From positions 620,001-684,000 of the forward strand of contig NC_004369.1 in NCBI RefSeq assembly GCF_000011305.1: a stretch of DNA of 64,000 bases, written 5' to 3'. Position 1 is the first letter of the stretch; every line of letters begins with the position of its first letter. Below are positions 1 to 8,186 of the stretch, one piece after another. A program made the position numbers and the translations under genes. Below the pieces are notes generated by a model, which saw nothing but the letters and a program-made list of their open reading frames with translations, ran no database searches and was not told the origin of the DNA. This DNA comes from Corynebacterium efficiens YS-314. GTDB lineage: Bacteria; Actinomycetota; Actinomycetes; Mycobacteriales; Mycobacteriaceae.

Positions 1-2
1 AG

Positions 3-227
3 GAGATGGAGCTGGTCATTGCGCAGGATCCCACCCTGGAACGGCAACCGACCGTCGACGGGCGGATCATCTACACCGAGGATCCCGGTGACGGATCGAA
101 GGTGGCCTGGACCACCTGGTTCGAAGCGGACCAGCAGGTCAGCGTGGGGTGTCACACCCGCCTGGGGGCGAATGTGGTGCAGCAGGCCGCCTGCCGGACC
201 GTGCTGGATTCCCTCCGGATCGGGTGA
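3..227 (+). CDS. Type VII secretion-associated protein, C-terminal fragment
   Basis: This is the 3' end of a gene that starts before the window; the reading frame is open from base 3 to a TGA at 225-227. The visible 74 or so residues contain a run of W-x-x-W residues, then VSVGC and a final CRTVLDSLRIG. That pattern resembles the end of the actinobacterial T7SS-associated protein family (the TIGR03931 type), whose last segment typically reads VGC...CR.V..SLR. The assignment is helped by the two WXG100 genes directly downstream. It probably acts with the ESX-type membrane apparatus, but the fragment is too short to say more. Confidence 0.55.
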   Translation, partial: EMELVIAQDPTLERQPTVDGRIIYTEDPGDGSKVAWTTWFEADQQVSVGCHTRLGANVVQQAACRTVLDSLRIG

Positions 228-386
228 ATGCGGGTGAGCGAGGAAAGTATTTCCCGCATGCGGGGAACCTCCCGGAGGTTTGCGCAGTCCTACTAGGGCA
301 GGAAGGGCACACAGGCCTTTTCGGGGGACCGGCACCGATCACGGTGCCGGACTGACACACCAACTAGTTCGAGGAGGGGCGAACCC

Positions 387-707
387 ATGTCGAATCTTTT
401 CAGGACAGAATCCGATGTCATGCTGGCCACCGCAGGCCAGGTCGATGACACCAACGACCAGGTACAAAATGAGCTGAGCCGTCTGCGCGGGGTCGTGGAC
501 TCCGTGCGGGGCAGCTGGGCGGGACAGGCGCAGGTGAGTTTCGACGCGCTGATGAACCGCTGGAATGACTCCGCCCGCCAGCTGCAGGAGGCACTTGATT
601 CCATCTCCACCAACATCCGCGCCAACGCCCGGTCCTTCGACTCCACCGAGGCGGACAACGCCCAGGCCTTCAGCGCGGTGGGCGGCGGAGCGGGACTGGA
701 CCTCTAG
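387..707 (+). CDS. esxB: WXG100 family protein (EsxB/CFP-10-like), T7SS substrate
   Basis: A 106-residue acidic helical protein of WXG100 size. The hallmark W-A-G turn (SWAGQAQ) sits near residue 49, between two long helices. The tail holds a Phe-x-x-x-Glu (FDSTE), which may stand in for the usual Y-x-x-x-D/E export signal; a canonical Tyr version is not visible. Start chosen at ATG 387 because AGGAGG lies just upstream (372-377). It is 39 bp from the next WXG100 gene, so the two are probably co-transcribed and their products form a heterodimer exported by the ESX-type system whose genes should lie left of the window. Symbol is by position and family; which is EsxA and which EsxB is inferred. 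Confidence 0.85.
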   Translation: MSNLFRTESDVMLATAGQVDDTNDQVQNELSRLRGVVDSVRGSWAGQAQVSFDALMNRWNDSARQLQEALDSISTNIRANARSFDSTEADNAQAFSAVGGGAGLDL

Positions 708-746
708 ACATTATCCACAGACACGTTATATATAAGGACGAAACAC

Positions 747-1037
747 ATGGACATGATCCGTTATGAATTCGGTGCCATCCAGGGTGCCGCCACCGACATC
801 AACTCCACCTCCGGTCGCATCAACTCGCTTCTCGACGGACTGAAGCAGCAGCTGCAGCCGATGGTCGCCACCTGGGAGGGTGACAGTGCCGTGGCCTACA
901 ACGAGGCCCAGATGAAGTGGGACAACGCCGCCGCCGAGCTCAACACCATCCTGGCCACCATCTCCCAGACCGTCTCCCAGGGCGCCGAGCGCATGAGTGA
1001 CGTCAACAGGCAGGCCGCCGCCAGCTGGGGTGGATAA
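747..1037 (+). CDS. esxA: WXG100 family protein (EsxA/ESAT-6-like), T7SS substrate
   Basis: A 96-residue protein with the classic W-E-G turn (ATWEGDS) in the middle and two amphipathic helices around it. Length and motif match ESAT-6-like proteins. The end ASWGG lacks a Y-x-x-x-D/E motif, as is usual for the EsxA-type partner. An AAGGACG stretch about 10 bases upstream of ATG 747 is the likely ribosome-binding site. It should pair with the product of the preceding gene and leave the cell through the T7SS. The pair is followed by a GC-rich hairpin at 1241-1269, so the operon likely ends here. Confidence 0.88.
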   Translation: MDMIRYEFGAIQGAATDINSTSGRINSLLDGLKQQLQPMVATWEGDSAVAYNEAQMKWDNAAAELNTILATISQTVSQGAERMSDVNRQAAASWGG

Positions 1038-1240
1038 CCCCCTGCACACCCTGTTGGTTTCCACCCCGCATCCGGGAGGCACATGAGCAGATGATCTGAG
1101 ATGAGAACCATGCTGCCCGCCGGTGTTGGATCCCGTCACCTCCCAGCCCATTGATAACAAGGCTTGGACACACCCCGATCCGGGAGGTGACACCCACCGG
1201 ACCCGCAGCAGAAGGCCACGATAGTGATGGCCCCGTACAC

Positions 1241-1269
1241 ACCCCGGTCGCACCCCAGGCGACCGGGGT
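1241..1269 (+). terminator. Perfect 11-bp GC hairpin downstream of the WXG100 pair
   Basis: ACCCCGGTCGC at 1241-1251 pairs perfectly with its complement at 1259-1269 across a 7-base loop. No T-run follows, so it may be a factor-dependent terminator or an mRNA-stabilising stem rather than a classical intrinsic terminator. Confidence 0.5.
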
Positions 1270-1285
1270 GTTGCCGTCGCGTCGG

Positions 1286-1348
1286 GGTGACGGCGGTGAC
1301 GGCGGTGCCGGCGGTGACGGCGGGCACCGTGGGCGCCGTGGGCGCCGG
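1286..1348. repeat. Seven 9-bp tandem units in the gap after esxA
   Basis: Four units close to GGTGACGGC (1286-1321) run into three units close to GGGCGCCGT (1322-1348). The block lies in the 400-bp gap between the WXG100 pair and the next gene (1038-1441). The same gap holds the hairpin at 1241-1269; no convincing gene is seen in it. The repeat would be prone to slippage; function unknown. Confidence 0.6.
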
Positions 1349-1441
1349 TGGTGGCCGTGTGCACCGTGGGTACCGGGATGATGGAAGTACCCGGTGTGTT
1401 CTCGTATCCTGGGGTGAAAATACCCTGCTTCTGATGAGCTT

Positions 1442-2377
1442 ATGATGGGCGTTGATTCCTTGACTTCTGTTTCGACCGCTGGTTCGACCACCGGATCCCC
1501 ACTCCGCTGCTCCGATGTCGGCGTGGAACCCCTGCCGGGTACCGCCAAGACCGGTAACGGTTTTGTCCTGCTGGAACACCCCGGCCCCTGGAGCTGCGAT
1601 GTCCTCGACGGTGATACCTTCACCCCGGAGCTCACCGCCCGCCTGGAGGCGCATCTCAAGGCGGCGAAGATGGGCCTGCAGCTCATCCGCAAACCCGGGC
1701 GGGAGGGTCGCCAGATCGACGGGCACACCGTGTTCCTGGTGTTCAGTGAGCAGGAGGTGATCGAACGCCTGGTGGTGGAGGATCCGGCCGGGGTACTCGA
1801 CCTGGATCTCTCCGGTCCCGGACGCAACGGGGCAGGCCTGGGTGCCCAGCGCGTGGACCATCCCGTGCTGCTGATCTGCACCCACGCCAAGCGGGATGTC
1901 TGCTGCGCGGTCAAGGGCCGGCCCCTGGCGGCTGAGCTGGTCGCGCAGTTCCCCTCCGGTTTCGTGTGGGAGTCCTCGCACACCAAAGGACACCGCTTCG
2001 CACCGTCGATGCTGCTGATGCCGTGGAACTACTCCTTCGGCCGACTCAACGCCGAGGCCACCGCGGCGCTGCTCACTGCAGCACAGCGCGGGGAGTTCTT
2101 CCACCCCGGCAATCGGGGTCGTGGCACCCTGGATGCCCGTGGTCAGGTCGCGGAACTGGCTGTCGCCGAGCAGCTGATCGGCAACGGGGAGACCGTCGGG
2201 TTGGGGCAGCTGGAAGTGGAGGCGCACCCGGAGAGCGCCGTGGTCACCCACCCGGATGGCCGGATCTTCGAGGTTGAGCTGGAGCAGCGCACCATCGACG
2301 GGGTCATCTCCTCCTGCGGTGATGAACCGAAGGTGGGGAAGGGGTGGGTGGCCACTGCCGTGCGGCAGCGCGCCTGA
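1442..2377 (+). CDS. Sucrase/ferredoxin-like family protein
   Basis: A 311-residue protein of the 'sucraseferredoxin-like' group, thioredoxin-fold proteins resembling 2Fe-2S ferredoxins. Two signatures are visible: CTHAKRDVCCAVKGRP (three Cys in the pattern of the putative cluster or redox site) near residue 140, and SSHTKGHRFAP about 40 residues later. The substrate and partner are unknown; a soluble redox role is inferred from the Cys pattern. Start taken at ATG 1442; the second Met of the pair at 1445 is equally possible. It is followed by a strong intrinsic terminator at 2393-2424, so it is probably a single-gene unit. Confidence 0.75.
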   Translation: MMGVDSLTSVSTAGSTTGSPLRCSDVGVEPLPGTAKTGNGFVLLEHPGPWSCDVLDGDTFTPELTARLEAHLKAAKMGLQLIRKPGREGRQIDGHTVFLVFSEQEVIERLVVEDPAGVLDLDLSGPGRNGAGLGAQRVDHPVLLICTHAKRDVCCAVKGRPLAAELVAQFPSGFVWESSHTKGHRFAPSMLLMPWNYSFGRLNAEATAALLTAAQRGEFFHPGNRGRGTLDARGQVAELAVAEQLIGNGETVGLGQLEVEAHPESAVVTHPDGRIFEVELEQRTIDGVISSCGDEPKVGKGWVATAVRQRA

Positions 2378-2392
2378 GCGCCCCGCGCGCCC

Positions 2393-2424
2393 CGGCCCCT
2401 TCCGGTGGCCGCCGGGGCCGTTTT
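2393..2424 (+). terminator. Intrinsic terminator after the sucrase/ferredoxin-like gene
   Basis: CGGCCCC (2393-2399) and GGGGCCG (2414-2420) form a stem, followed at once by TTTT. Confidence 0.75.
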
Positions 2425-2604
2425 GGTATATGGGGACAACAAGAGTACCCTTATAACCCTGTGTGTGGAGTCGGGATGCGGCGTTTATCCAAGCGCGTAC
2501 CCCAACAGCAGAGCATGATCGGGTCACCACCGGCCGCCGTCATGAATTCTTCCGTGCATGTTCCTGGCTGGCAGTTCCTAGACAGACTTATTTAAGGAGT
2601 CATT

Positions 2605-3048
2605 GTGTCTACTTACCACCCGAAGAGCGGTGACATCACCCGTAAGTGGTACGTCATCGACGCCACTGACGTGGTCCTGGGTCGCCTGGCCACCCACGCC
2701 GCCGACCTGCTTCGCGGCAAGGGCAAGCCCCTGTTCGCACCCAACGTTGACTGCGGTGACCATGTCATCATCATCAACGCTGACAAGGTTGCCATCACCT
2801 CCAACAAGCGCGATCGCGAGATGCGCTACCGCCACTCCGGTTACCCGGGTGGTCTGAAGTCCATGACCCTGGGCCGTTCCCTGGAACTGCACCCGGAGCG
2901 TGTGCTCGAGGAATCCATCACCGGCATGATGCCGCACAACAAGCTGACCGCTGCATCTGTGAAGAAGCTGCACGTCTTCGCTGGTTCTGAGCACCCATAC
3001 GCTGCTCAGAAGCCGGAGACCTACGAGATCAAGAAGGTGGCCCAGTAA
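2605..3048 (+). CDS. rplM: 50S ribosomal protein L13
   Basis: A 147-residue protein, the normal length for L13. It carries the typical [15 protein letters not shown] opening, then [11 protein letters not shown] and a central [11 protein letters not shown]. It is an early assembly protein of the large subunit binding 23S rRNA domain II. The start is GTG 2605, with AAGGAG 8 bases upstream; no ATG would give the conserved N-terminus. The stop TAA overlaps the ATG of rpsI by one base (TAATG), giving translational coupling. The usual rplM-rpsI pairing is conserved. Confidence 0.98.
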
Positions 3049-3596
3049 TGTCCGAGCCTATCCAGAACGAGAACGTAGAGAGCAACGTCGCTGACGCTGC
3101 CGACATCGCTGCAGCAACCGCTGCAACCGAGGAGTTCACCAACACCATCGGTGATGCGATCTCCACCTCCACCGAGGAAGAGACCTTCGAGGCTGCACCT
3201 GCAGTTCTCGACGGCCCGATCTGGACCGTTGGGCGCCGTAAGCGCGCCATCGTCCGCGTCCGCATGGTCGCCGGTTCCGGTGAGATCACCTGCAACGGCC
3301 GCACCCTCGAGGATTACTTCCCGAACAAGCTGCACCAGCAGCTGATCAAGGCTCCTCTGGTCCTGCTGGGCCGCGAGGGCCAGTTCGACATCCACGCAAA
3401 CCTGGGTGGCGGCGGACCTACCGGTCAGGCTGGCGCATTCCGCCTCGCCATCGCCCGTGCACTCAACGCCTACAACCCGGCTGAGCGTCCGACCCTGAAG
3501 AAGGCCGGATTCCTCACCCGTGACGCTCGTGCAGTTGAGCGTAAGAAGGCTGGTCTGCACAAGGCACGTCGTGCCCCGCAGTACTCCAAGCGCTGA
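3048..3596 (+). CDS. rpsI: 30S ribosomal protein S9
   Basis: A 182-residue protein. The S9 core begins near residue 57 ([14 protein letters not shown]) and ends with the conserved basic tail RRAPQYSKR, whose last Lys-Arg reaches the P-site tRNA. The first 55 residues are an acidic Ala/Thr/Glu-rich extension that bacterial S9 proteins of about 130 residues lack; related actinobacteria have similar extensions. It overlaps rplM by one base and is followed by a strong hairpin (3619-3653), so rplM-rpsI looks like a closed two-gene operon. Confidence 0.98.
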   Translation: MSEPIQNENVESNVADAADIAAATAATEEFTNTIGDAISTSTEEETFEAAPAVLDGPIWTVGRRKRAIVRVRMVAGSGEITCNGRTLEDYFPNKLHQQLIKAPLVLLGREGQFDIHANLGGGGPTGQAGAFRLAIARALNAYNPAERPTLKKAGFLTRDARAVERKKAGLHKARRAPQYSKR

Positions 3597-3618
3597 TTTA
3601 TCTTCCGCTTGCCTGTTC

Positions 3619-3653
3619 AACCCGCTTCACCGTGTTTCCACGGTGGGCGGGTT
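3619..3653 (+). terminator. Hairpin terminator after rpsI
   Basis: AACCCGC plus CACCGTG pair with CCACGGTG plus GCGGGTT around a short T loop. The T-run afterwards is weak (GTTGTCC), but the stem is long and lies 22 bases after the stop. Confidence 0.65.
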
Positions 3654-3708
3654 GTCCGCTTTCTAAGGGCCTGCTTGTCGACGACCCGCCATAGCCGACC
3701 GAGAAATC

Positions 3709-3724
3709 TGCCCCAATTGGGGCA
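3709..3724. promoter_or_regulatory. 16-bp perfect palindrome upstream of glmM
   Basis: TGCCCCAATTGGGGCA is its own reverse complement over all 16 bases and ends 52 bases before the glmM start. It lies where a repressor or activator site would be expected. The binding protein is not known to me. Confidence 0.55.
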
Positions 3725-3776
3725 ATAACGGTTGTGGTGTCGGGCGGGCGGGCGGTGGACGTGCATAATGTTAGGC

Positions 3777-5120
3777 ATGACTCGACTTTTTGGAACCGAC
3801 GGTGTTCGTGGTCTGGCGAACAAGACCCTCACCGCGCCCCTCGCACTGAAGCTCGGTGCAGCAGCAGCTCACGTCCTCACAGCAGGTACCCGCCCCCATG
3901 GTCGCCGCCCGGTGGCCATCGTCGGCCGTGACCCCCGTGTGTCCGGTGAGATGCTCGCGGCTGCCCTGGCCGCCGGCATGGCCAGCCGCGGCGTGGATGT
4001 GCTGCGTGTCGGTGTCATCCCGACCCCGGGTGTTGCCTTCCTCACCGATGACTACGGCGCCGACATGGGTGTCATGATCTCCGCCTCCCACAACCCCATG
4101 CCCGACAATGGCATCAAGTTCTTCTCCGCCGGTGGCCACAAACTCCCCGATGAGGTCGAGGATGAGATCGAGCGCGTGATGGATGATCTCCCGGAGGAGG
4201 GCCCCACCGGGCACGGCATCGGTCGTGTCATCGAGGAGGCTCCGGATGCCCGGGGCCGCTACCTCCAGCACCTGGCTGACGCTGTCCCCACGGATCTCTC
4301 GGGTATCACCGTGGTGGTCGATGCCGCCAACGGTGCCGCCAGCGTGATCGCACCGCAGGCCTATGAGGCTGCCGGTGCGAAGGTGATTGCCATCCACAAC
4401 ACGCCGAATGCCTACAACATCAACGAGAAGTGTGGGTCCACCCACATGGACCAGATCCAGGCGGCTGTTCTGGAACACGGTGCGGATCTCGGCCTGGCCC
4501 ACGACGGTGACGCCGACCGCTGCCTCGCGGTGGACAGCGACGGCAATATCGTCGACGGTGATCAGATCATGGCGATCCTCGCGATCGCGATGAAGGAGAA
4601 CTCCGAGTTGCGCAAGAACACCCTCGTGGCCACGGTCATGTCGAACCTGGGTCTGAAACTGGCCATGGAAAAGGCCGATATCCAGCTGCGCACCACCAAG
4701 GTCGGTGACCGTTATGTCCTCGAGGAGCTCAACGCCGGTGGCTTTGCGCTCGGTGGCGAACAGTCGGGTCATATCGTCCTGCCGGATCACGGCACCACCG
4801 GTGACGGCACCCTCACCGGCCTGTCACTCATGGCGCGTATGGCGGCCACCGGCAAGCCCCTGTCCGAGCTGGCGGCGGCGATGACCGTGCTGCCGCAGGT
4901 TCTCATCAACGTGCCGGTTGCCGACAAGTCCAGCATCATGAAAAGCGCCAACGTCCAGGCCGCCGTGGCCGCTGCCGAGGAGGAACTCGGTGGGACCGGT
5001 CGTGTGCTGCTGCGTCCCTCCGGCACCGAGGAGCTCTTCCGCGTCATGGTCGAGGCCGCGGAGCAGGAGCAGGCCCGTCGCGTCGCCGGGCGTCTCGCCG
5101 CGGTGGTCGCCGAAGCCTAG
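3777..5120 (+). CDS. glmM: Phosphoglucosamine mutase GlmM
   Basis: Converts glucosamine-6-phosphate to glucosamine-1-phosphate for UDP-GlcNAc and peptidoglycan synthesis. The 447 residues match the family length. Motifs in order: [10 protein letters not shown] at residue 3, catalytic phosphoserine S104 in ISASHNP, metal loop DGDADR (243-248), sugar-binding GEQSGH, and the C-terminal phosphate loop [12 protein letters not shown]. The frame is open 45 bases upstream (to 3732), but ATG 3777 gives the conserved N-terminus. A perfect palindrome lies 52 bases upstream. It is a single gene in the usual actinobacterial position after rplM-rpsI. Confidence 0.97.
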   Translation: MTRLFGTDGVRGLANKTLTAPLALKLGAAAAHVLTAGTRPHGRRPVAIVGRDPRVSGEMLAAALAAGMASRGVDVLRVGVIPTPGVAFLTDDYGADMGVMISASHNPMPDNGIKFFSAGGHKLPDEVEDEIERVMDDLPEEGPTGHGIGRVIEEAPDARGRYLQHLADAVPTDLSGITVVVDAANGAASVIAPQAYEAAGAKVIAIHNTPNAYNINEKCGSTHMDQIQAAVLEHGADLGLAHDGDADRCLAVDSDGNIVDGDQIMAILAIAMKENSELRKNTLVATVMSNLGLKLAMEKADIQLRTTKVGDRYVLEELNAGGFALGGEQSGHIVLPDHGTTGDGTLTGLSLMARMAATGKPLSELAAAMTVLPQVLINVPVADKSSIMKSANVQAAVAAAEEELGGTGRVLLRPSGTEELFRVMVEAAEQEQARRVAGRLAAVVAEA

Positions 5121-5152
5121 CTGTCAATTCCGGTTCGCCGGGAACCATTTCA

Positions 5153-5203
5153 CCCCCTGAGCAGTCAAACACTGGTGTACACCACAGTTGATTGCTCAGG
5201 GGG
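5153..5203 (+). promoter_or_regulatory. Long hairpin covering the ribosome-binding site of the next gene
   Basis: Outer arms CCCCCTGAGCAGTCAA and TTGATTGCTCAGGGGG pair with one G-U mismatch, and an inner GGTGTACACC palindrome caps the stem. The 3' arm contains AGGGGG, the only plausible ribosome-binding site for the ATG at 5210. It could end glmM transcription, bind a protein as DNA, or control translation of the downstream gene; no T-run follows. Confidence 0.55.
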
Positions 5204-5209
5204 ATTGTC

Positions 5210-5521
5210 ATGTCGGGATTGAACCTCAACGTCGAGGGGGCGTTGACCGCCGCACGCACCATGCTCGGGGAGGCCACGCATCAGCGGCAACGACACCGGG
5301 TGGCCCCACCGGCGTTTCCTGTGTCCGCCGCCGGTCAGGGCTTTTCGACGTGGGGTGCCCAGGTCGCGACGATGCTGGAGGAGTTGCACCGGGGCGTCGA
5401 CAAGCGTCTAGATGCGGTGGAGGCCACCGCCGACGCCGCCGCCCGGGAGGTCGGGGTGTTCCGCGATGCGGATGCCGGTATCGGCCGTGGGCTGGGACAG
5501 GTAGACGGTGAGGGCCGGTGA
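5210..5521 (+). CDS. Small helical protein, possible T7SS-type substrate or chaperone
   Basis: A 103-residue protein with no family I can name with certainty. It has a leading helix, a short Pro-rich linker (APPAFPVS), a GFSTWG turn around residue 45 and then a long helix rich in Ala, Glu, Asp and Val. Size, helix-turn-helix shape and the aromatic-Gly turn recall EspC/WXG100-like small T7SS proteins, but this is a resemblance only. Start is ATG 5210, with AGGGGG 7 bases upstream; an in-frame ATG at 5192 would place the start inside the hairpin. Its TGA overlaps the GTG start of the next gene (GTGA), so the two are translationally coupled. Confidence 0.65.
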   Translation: MSGLNLNVEGALTAARTMLGEATHQRQRHRVAPPAFPVSAAGQGFSTWGAQVATMLEELHRGVDKRLDAVEATADAAAREVGVFRDADAGIGRGLGQVDGEGR

Positions 5522-6912
5522 GCGCGTCGATCTCCTCCTATGGCAGTGCGGTGTCGCAGCTGCAGGCCGCCAGTCGGGGAACCTATCCCGGTCCGTCGAT
5601 TCCGGAACGGGTGCTGAAGAAGGCCTATGAGACGATCACGGGCCTGGACACCGACCAGCTGCGGTCGGGGGGCCGTTCCGCCGCCGGTGACTCCGAGACC
5701 GGCGGTCTCCTGGGTCTGCTCAAACCCCTGGGCCGGATGTTCGGTGGTGTGGCGGGAGGCATGATCATCAACGAGCTGGTGGACAGGGTGTCGGACTGGG
5801 TGGACAACCGCAATGAGGCCGAGGAGGTGGCGGAGGCCGCTGAGCGTGCCGCCGATGCCATCGACACCACCATCCGGGAATCCGATGACGGGGTTGAGGC
5901 CATCCTGGGGCAGCTCGCCGGGATCATCGCCGAGATCAGCAACCACCTGTCCACCCTGGACCCCGTGGAGCATCCGGAGGCGTTCATCGCCACCGTGCAG
6001 GCCGGTGCGGAGATCATCAACGATGCCGCCGCCATGGTCCTCGGTCTGTGCGGTGACCGTGACCGTGCCATCGAAAGCTGTTACGGCGCGCTCATTGAGC
6101 ACGGCCGCCGGGTCTGTGAGGCCCCAGCCCCCGGTGTGGCGCCCGCGGTCGGTGGGGGAGGTGGTGGTGGGGCCGGTACCATCCCCGAATCCCCGGTGAC
6201 GCCACCGGTGACGACATCGGGGGCCACACCCGGGACGGCACCGGCCTCGGTGGACCCACCGACCGCGGACTCTCCGGAGGCGGGCACAGCCACCGGGAGG
6301 ACAGAAGCTGAGGACTGCGATCCGGAACCGGGGCAGGACGAGAAACCGGTCGAGTCGCCGGCCGAGCCACCGGATGAGGATGAGACCGGGGTGGAGCCAC
6401 CTTCCCCGGAGGATGACGACTGGGAGCACACCCTGACCGGTGCGATCAGTGGGATCGGCATCGGACTGCTCGTGGTGGGGGTCGGGGCTCTGGTTGATTT
6501 CCTCGGGGAGGTCGCACAGACCATGGGTGGGGACGCGGCACAGATGCCGCCTGTACCATCTCCTGGCGCTGCCCCGCTGGCTGCCACCCCGACTGTGGAA
6601 CCGGTTCCGGCACCGGCTCCGGAATCTGCTCCAGAGCCCAACCCCGAACCCACGCCGAAGCCCACTCCGGCCTCGGAGTTGCACCTTGTGGCCGAACCAC
6701 CACCCAAGCCACAACCGGGCATGGTGCAGGCGGCGGCAACAGCCGCCGTCCAGGAACCCACGGTGGGGGCGCCGGTGCAGGTCGATTACCAGCAGGCAGC
6801 CACCCCGGCTGCCCCGGTTGCGCCACCGACGGCAGCACCCGCGCCGGGTAACAGCTCGGGTGATGCCGCCGGTGACGCGCCAGGCCGTGTCCGCAGGGTA
6901 GGCGGGTGGTAG
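5518..6912 (+). CDS. Proline-rich protein with helical N-terminus and internal hydrophobic segment
   Basis: A 464-residue protein, unknown function. Residues 1-205 are mainly helical, with a Gly-rich stretch near 75-90 (GRMFGGVAGGMIINELVDRV) and many Glu/Ala heptads. Residues 205-305 are Pro/Thr/Glu-rich and disordered, including a Gly run. One hydrophobic segment follows (TGAISGIGIGLLVVGVGALV, near 305-330) and then a second long Pro/Ala/Glu-rich tail with repeated PEP, PAP and PKP. The layout suggests a membrane-tethered or exported protein with low-complexity arms. The GTG start overlaps the previous stop, and its own stop overlaps the next start, so it belongs to a tight three-gene unit. 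Confidence 0.7.
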   Translation: MSASISSYGSAVSQLQAASRGTYPGPSIPERVLKKAYETITGLDTDQLRSGGRSAAGDSETGGLLGLLKPLGRMFGGVAGGMIINELVDRVSDWVDNRNEAEEVAEAAERAADAIDTTIRESDDGVEAILGQLAGIIAEISNHLSTLDPVEHPEAFIATVQAGAEIINDAAAMVLGLCGDRDRAIESCYGALIEHGRRVCEAPAPGVAPAVGGGGGGGAGTIPESPVTPPVTTSGATPGTAPASVDPPTADSPEAGTATGRTEAEDCDPEPGQDEKPVESPAEPPDEDETGVEPPSPEDDDWEHTLTGAISGIGIGLLVVGVGALVDFLGEVAQTMGGDAAQMPPVPSPGAAPLAATPTVEPVPAPAPESAPEPNPEPTPKPTPASELHLVAEPPPKPQPGMVQAAATAAVQEPTVGAPVQVDYQQAATPAAPVAPPTAAPAPGNSSGDAAGDAPGRVRRVGGW

Positions 6913-7166
6913 CGGTGGAGTACGAGGTTTTTGTAGCGCAGTTTCGTCAACGGACCGCAGCCCGCATGGCGGAATTTGAAAAGGCCCTGGCCAAGGCACA
7001 GGGCGAGGTGGCTAAGACCAGTCCGGGTGAACCGGGGCGACGGCAGGCGGCAATGTCACCACCGCAGGTCACACCTGCCAGCCCGGTGGCGCGGACCCCA
7101 CAGCAGCCCGGGCGTGGGCGACCCCGTGGGCGTGGGCCCGTGCAGTCGATTCTGCGCCGGGCCTGA
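6906..7166 (+). CDS. Small basic protein, third gene of the unknown cassette
   Basis: An 86-residue protein. Residues 1-38 form an amphipathic helix (EYEVFVAQFRQRT...FEKALAKAQ); the rest is a basic Pro/Arg/Gln-rich tail ending RGPVQSILRRA. The GTG at 6906 lies inside the end of the previous gene (7-base overlap), and a second GTG at 6915 is an equally good start. No family recognised. The overlap pattern says it is made with the two proteins before it. It is convergent with the hydrolase gene that ends at 7193. Confidence 0.55.
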   Translation: MVAVEYEVFVAQFRQRTAARMAEFEKALAKAQGEVAKTSPGEPGRRQAAMSPPQVTPASPVARTPQQPGRGRPRGRGPVQSILRRA

Positions 7167-7192
7167 CCACCCGGTGGGGTCATCCCCGGGGG

Positions 7193-8077
7193 TCAGTTGC
7201 TGTTGAGAAACGGCAGCGGGGACTCATCCTGCGGGAAGGCCTTCTCCTCCAGGTCGATACCCCAGTAGGACGTGACCTTCTTCGCCTCTGCCTCGGGATC
7301 GGAGAAGGCCTTGTAGGAGCGTTCGCCGGCCAGCTGGTGGAGGAGGAAACCGGTGAGCAGGCCACGGGCCAGTTCCTGACCGGCGGTCTGCGGGCGCCCC
7401 ACACCGACGAGCAGCTTGAACATGGTGTCCTCGGAGAAACCCTGCTGGTTGCCGTTGTCCAGCTCGCGGTAGACCACATCACCACCCCACCGGGCGGCGA
7501 CCTTGGCGGGATCACCGGCGTCGAACATTCCCAGATCGGCGGTGCCGATGATCAGCCCCGGGGCCTTCACAGCAGGGGCCGCATCCACACACGATGGGGA
7601 GGTGGAGGCGGGGTAGAGGGCACCGACCGCGCGGACCGCCTTCCGGTTGGCTGCGGCCAGGACCGCGACACCGCCACCCATGCCGTGACCGACGAGACCG
7701 AGCCCACCCGGGTTGACGGTGACCTTACCGGCACCGAGTTTCACACCGGCGAGGATCTGCAGGGCAGAATCCAGGTCGGCGGCGAACCCACGGTGATCCG
7801 GGAGGAAACCGGTTTCCGTGTTGGGTGCGGCCACAGCGATACCCCAGCTGGCCAGGTGACGCAGCGTCTGATGGTAGTGCTTGATCGGTTTCATCCAGTC
7901 GTGACCGAAGGCCACGCCGGGTACACCATTGCCCTCGGCGGGGGTGTAGATCTTGCCGGGAAGCCCCGCATAATCAAGGTCACCGACCATGACCCGGTGC
8001 GGTCCACGCTTGGACAGCTTTGACAGATGTTTTTTCAGATTCTCAGCCACACGGTCAAGAATAGTGGAAAGCGTCAC
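7193..8077 (-). CDS. Alpha/beta hydrolase (dienelactone-hydrolase-like)
   Basis: A 294-residue alpha/beta hydrolase. After about 30 helical residues the fold starts with PGKIYTPAEGNGVPGVAFGHDW. The nucleophile elbow region reads LVGHGMGGG, where the usual nucleophile Ser or Cys is replaced by His (G-H-G-M-G), so catalytic activity is uncertain. The frame is open far upstream, but that part is antisense to alr. I chose GTG 8077, since the protein-like sequence begins there and the gap to the divergent alr start is 109 bases. An alternative GTG is nine codons in. Substrate unknown. Confidence 0.72.
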   Translation of the reverse strand: MTLSTILDRVAENLKKHLSKLSKRGPHRVMVGDLDYAGLPGKIYTPAEGNGVPGVAFGHDWMKPIKHYHQTLRHLASWGIAVAAPNTETGFLPDHRGFAADLDSALQILAGVKLGAGKVTVNPGGLGLVGHGMGGGVAVLAAANRKAVRAVGALYPASTSPSCVDAAPAVKAPGLIIGTADLGMFDAGDPAKVAARWGGDVVYRELDNGNQQGFSEDTMFKLLVGVGRPQTAGQELARGLLTGFLLHQLAGERSYKAFSDPEAEAKKVTSYWGIDLEEKAFPQDESPLPFLNSN

Positions 8078-8186
8078 CCCGGACGGCAGGATGATCCGAC
8101 CCGGGTGTGCCACCGGTGACCGGAACCCGCCACAACGGTGTCCCTTCCGTTGGAGTGACAGGGAGGTGGTGGCACAATGAGAAACC

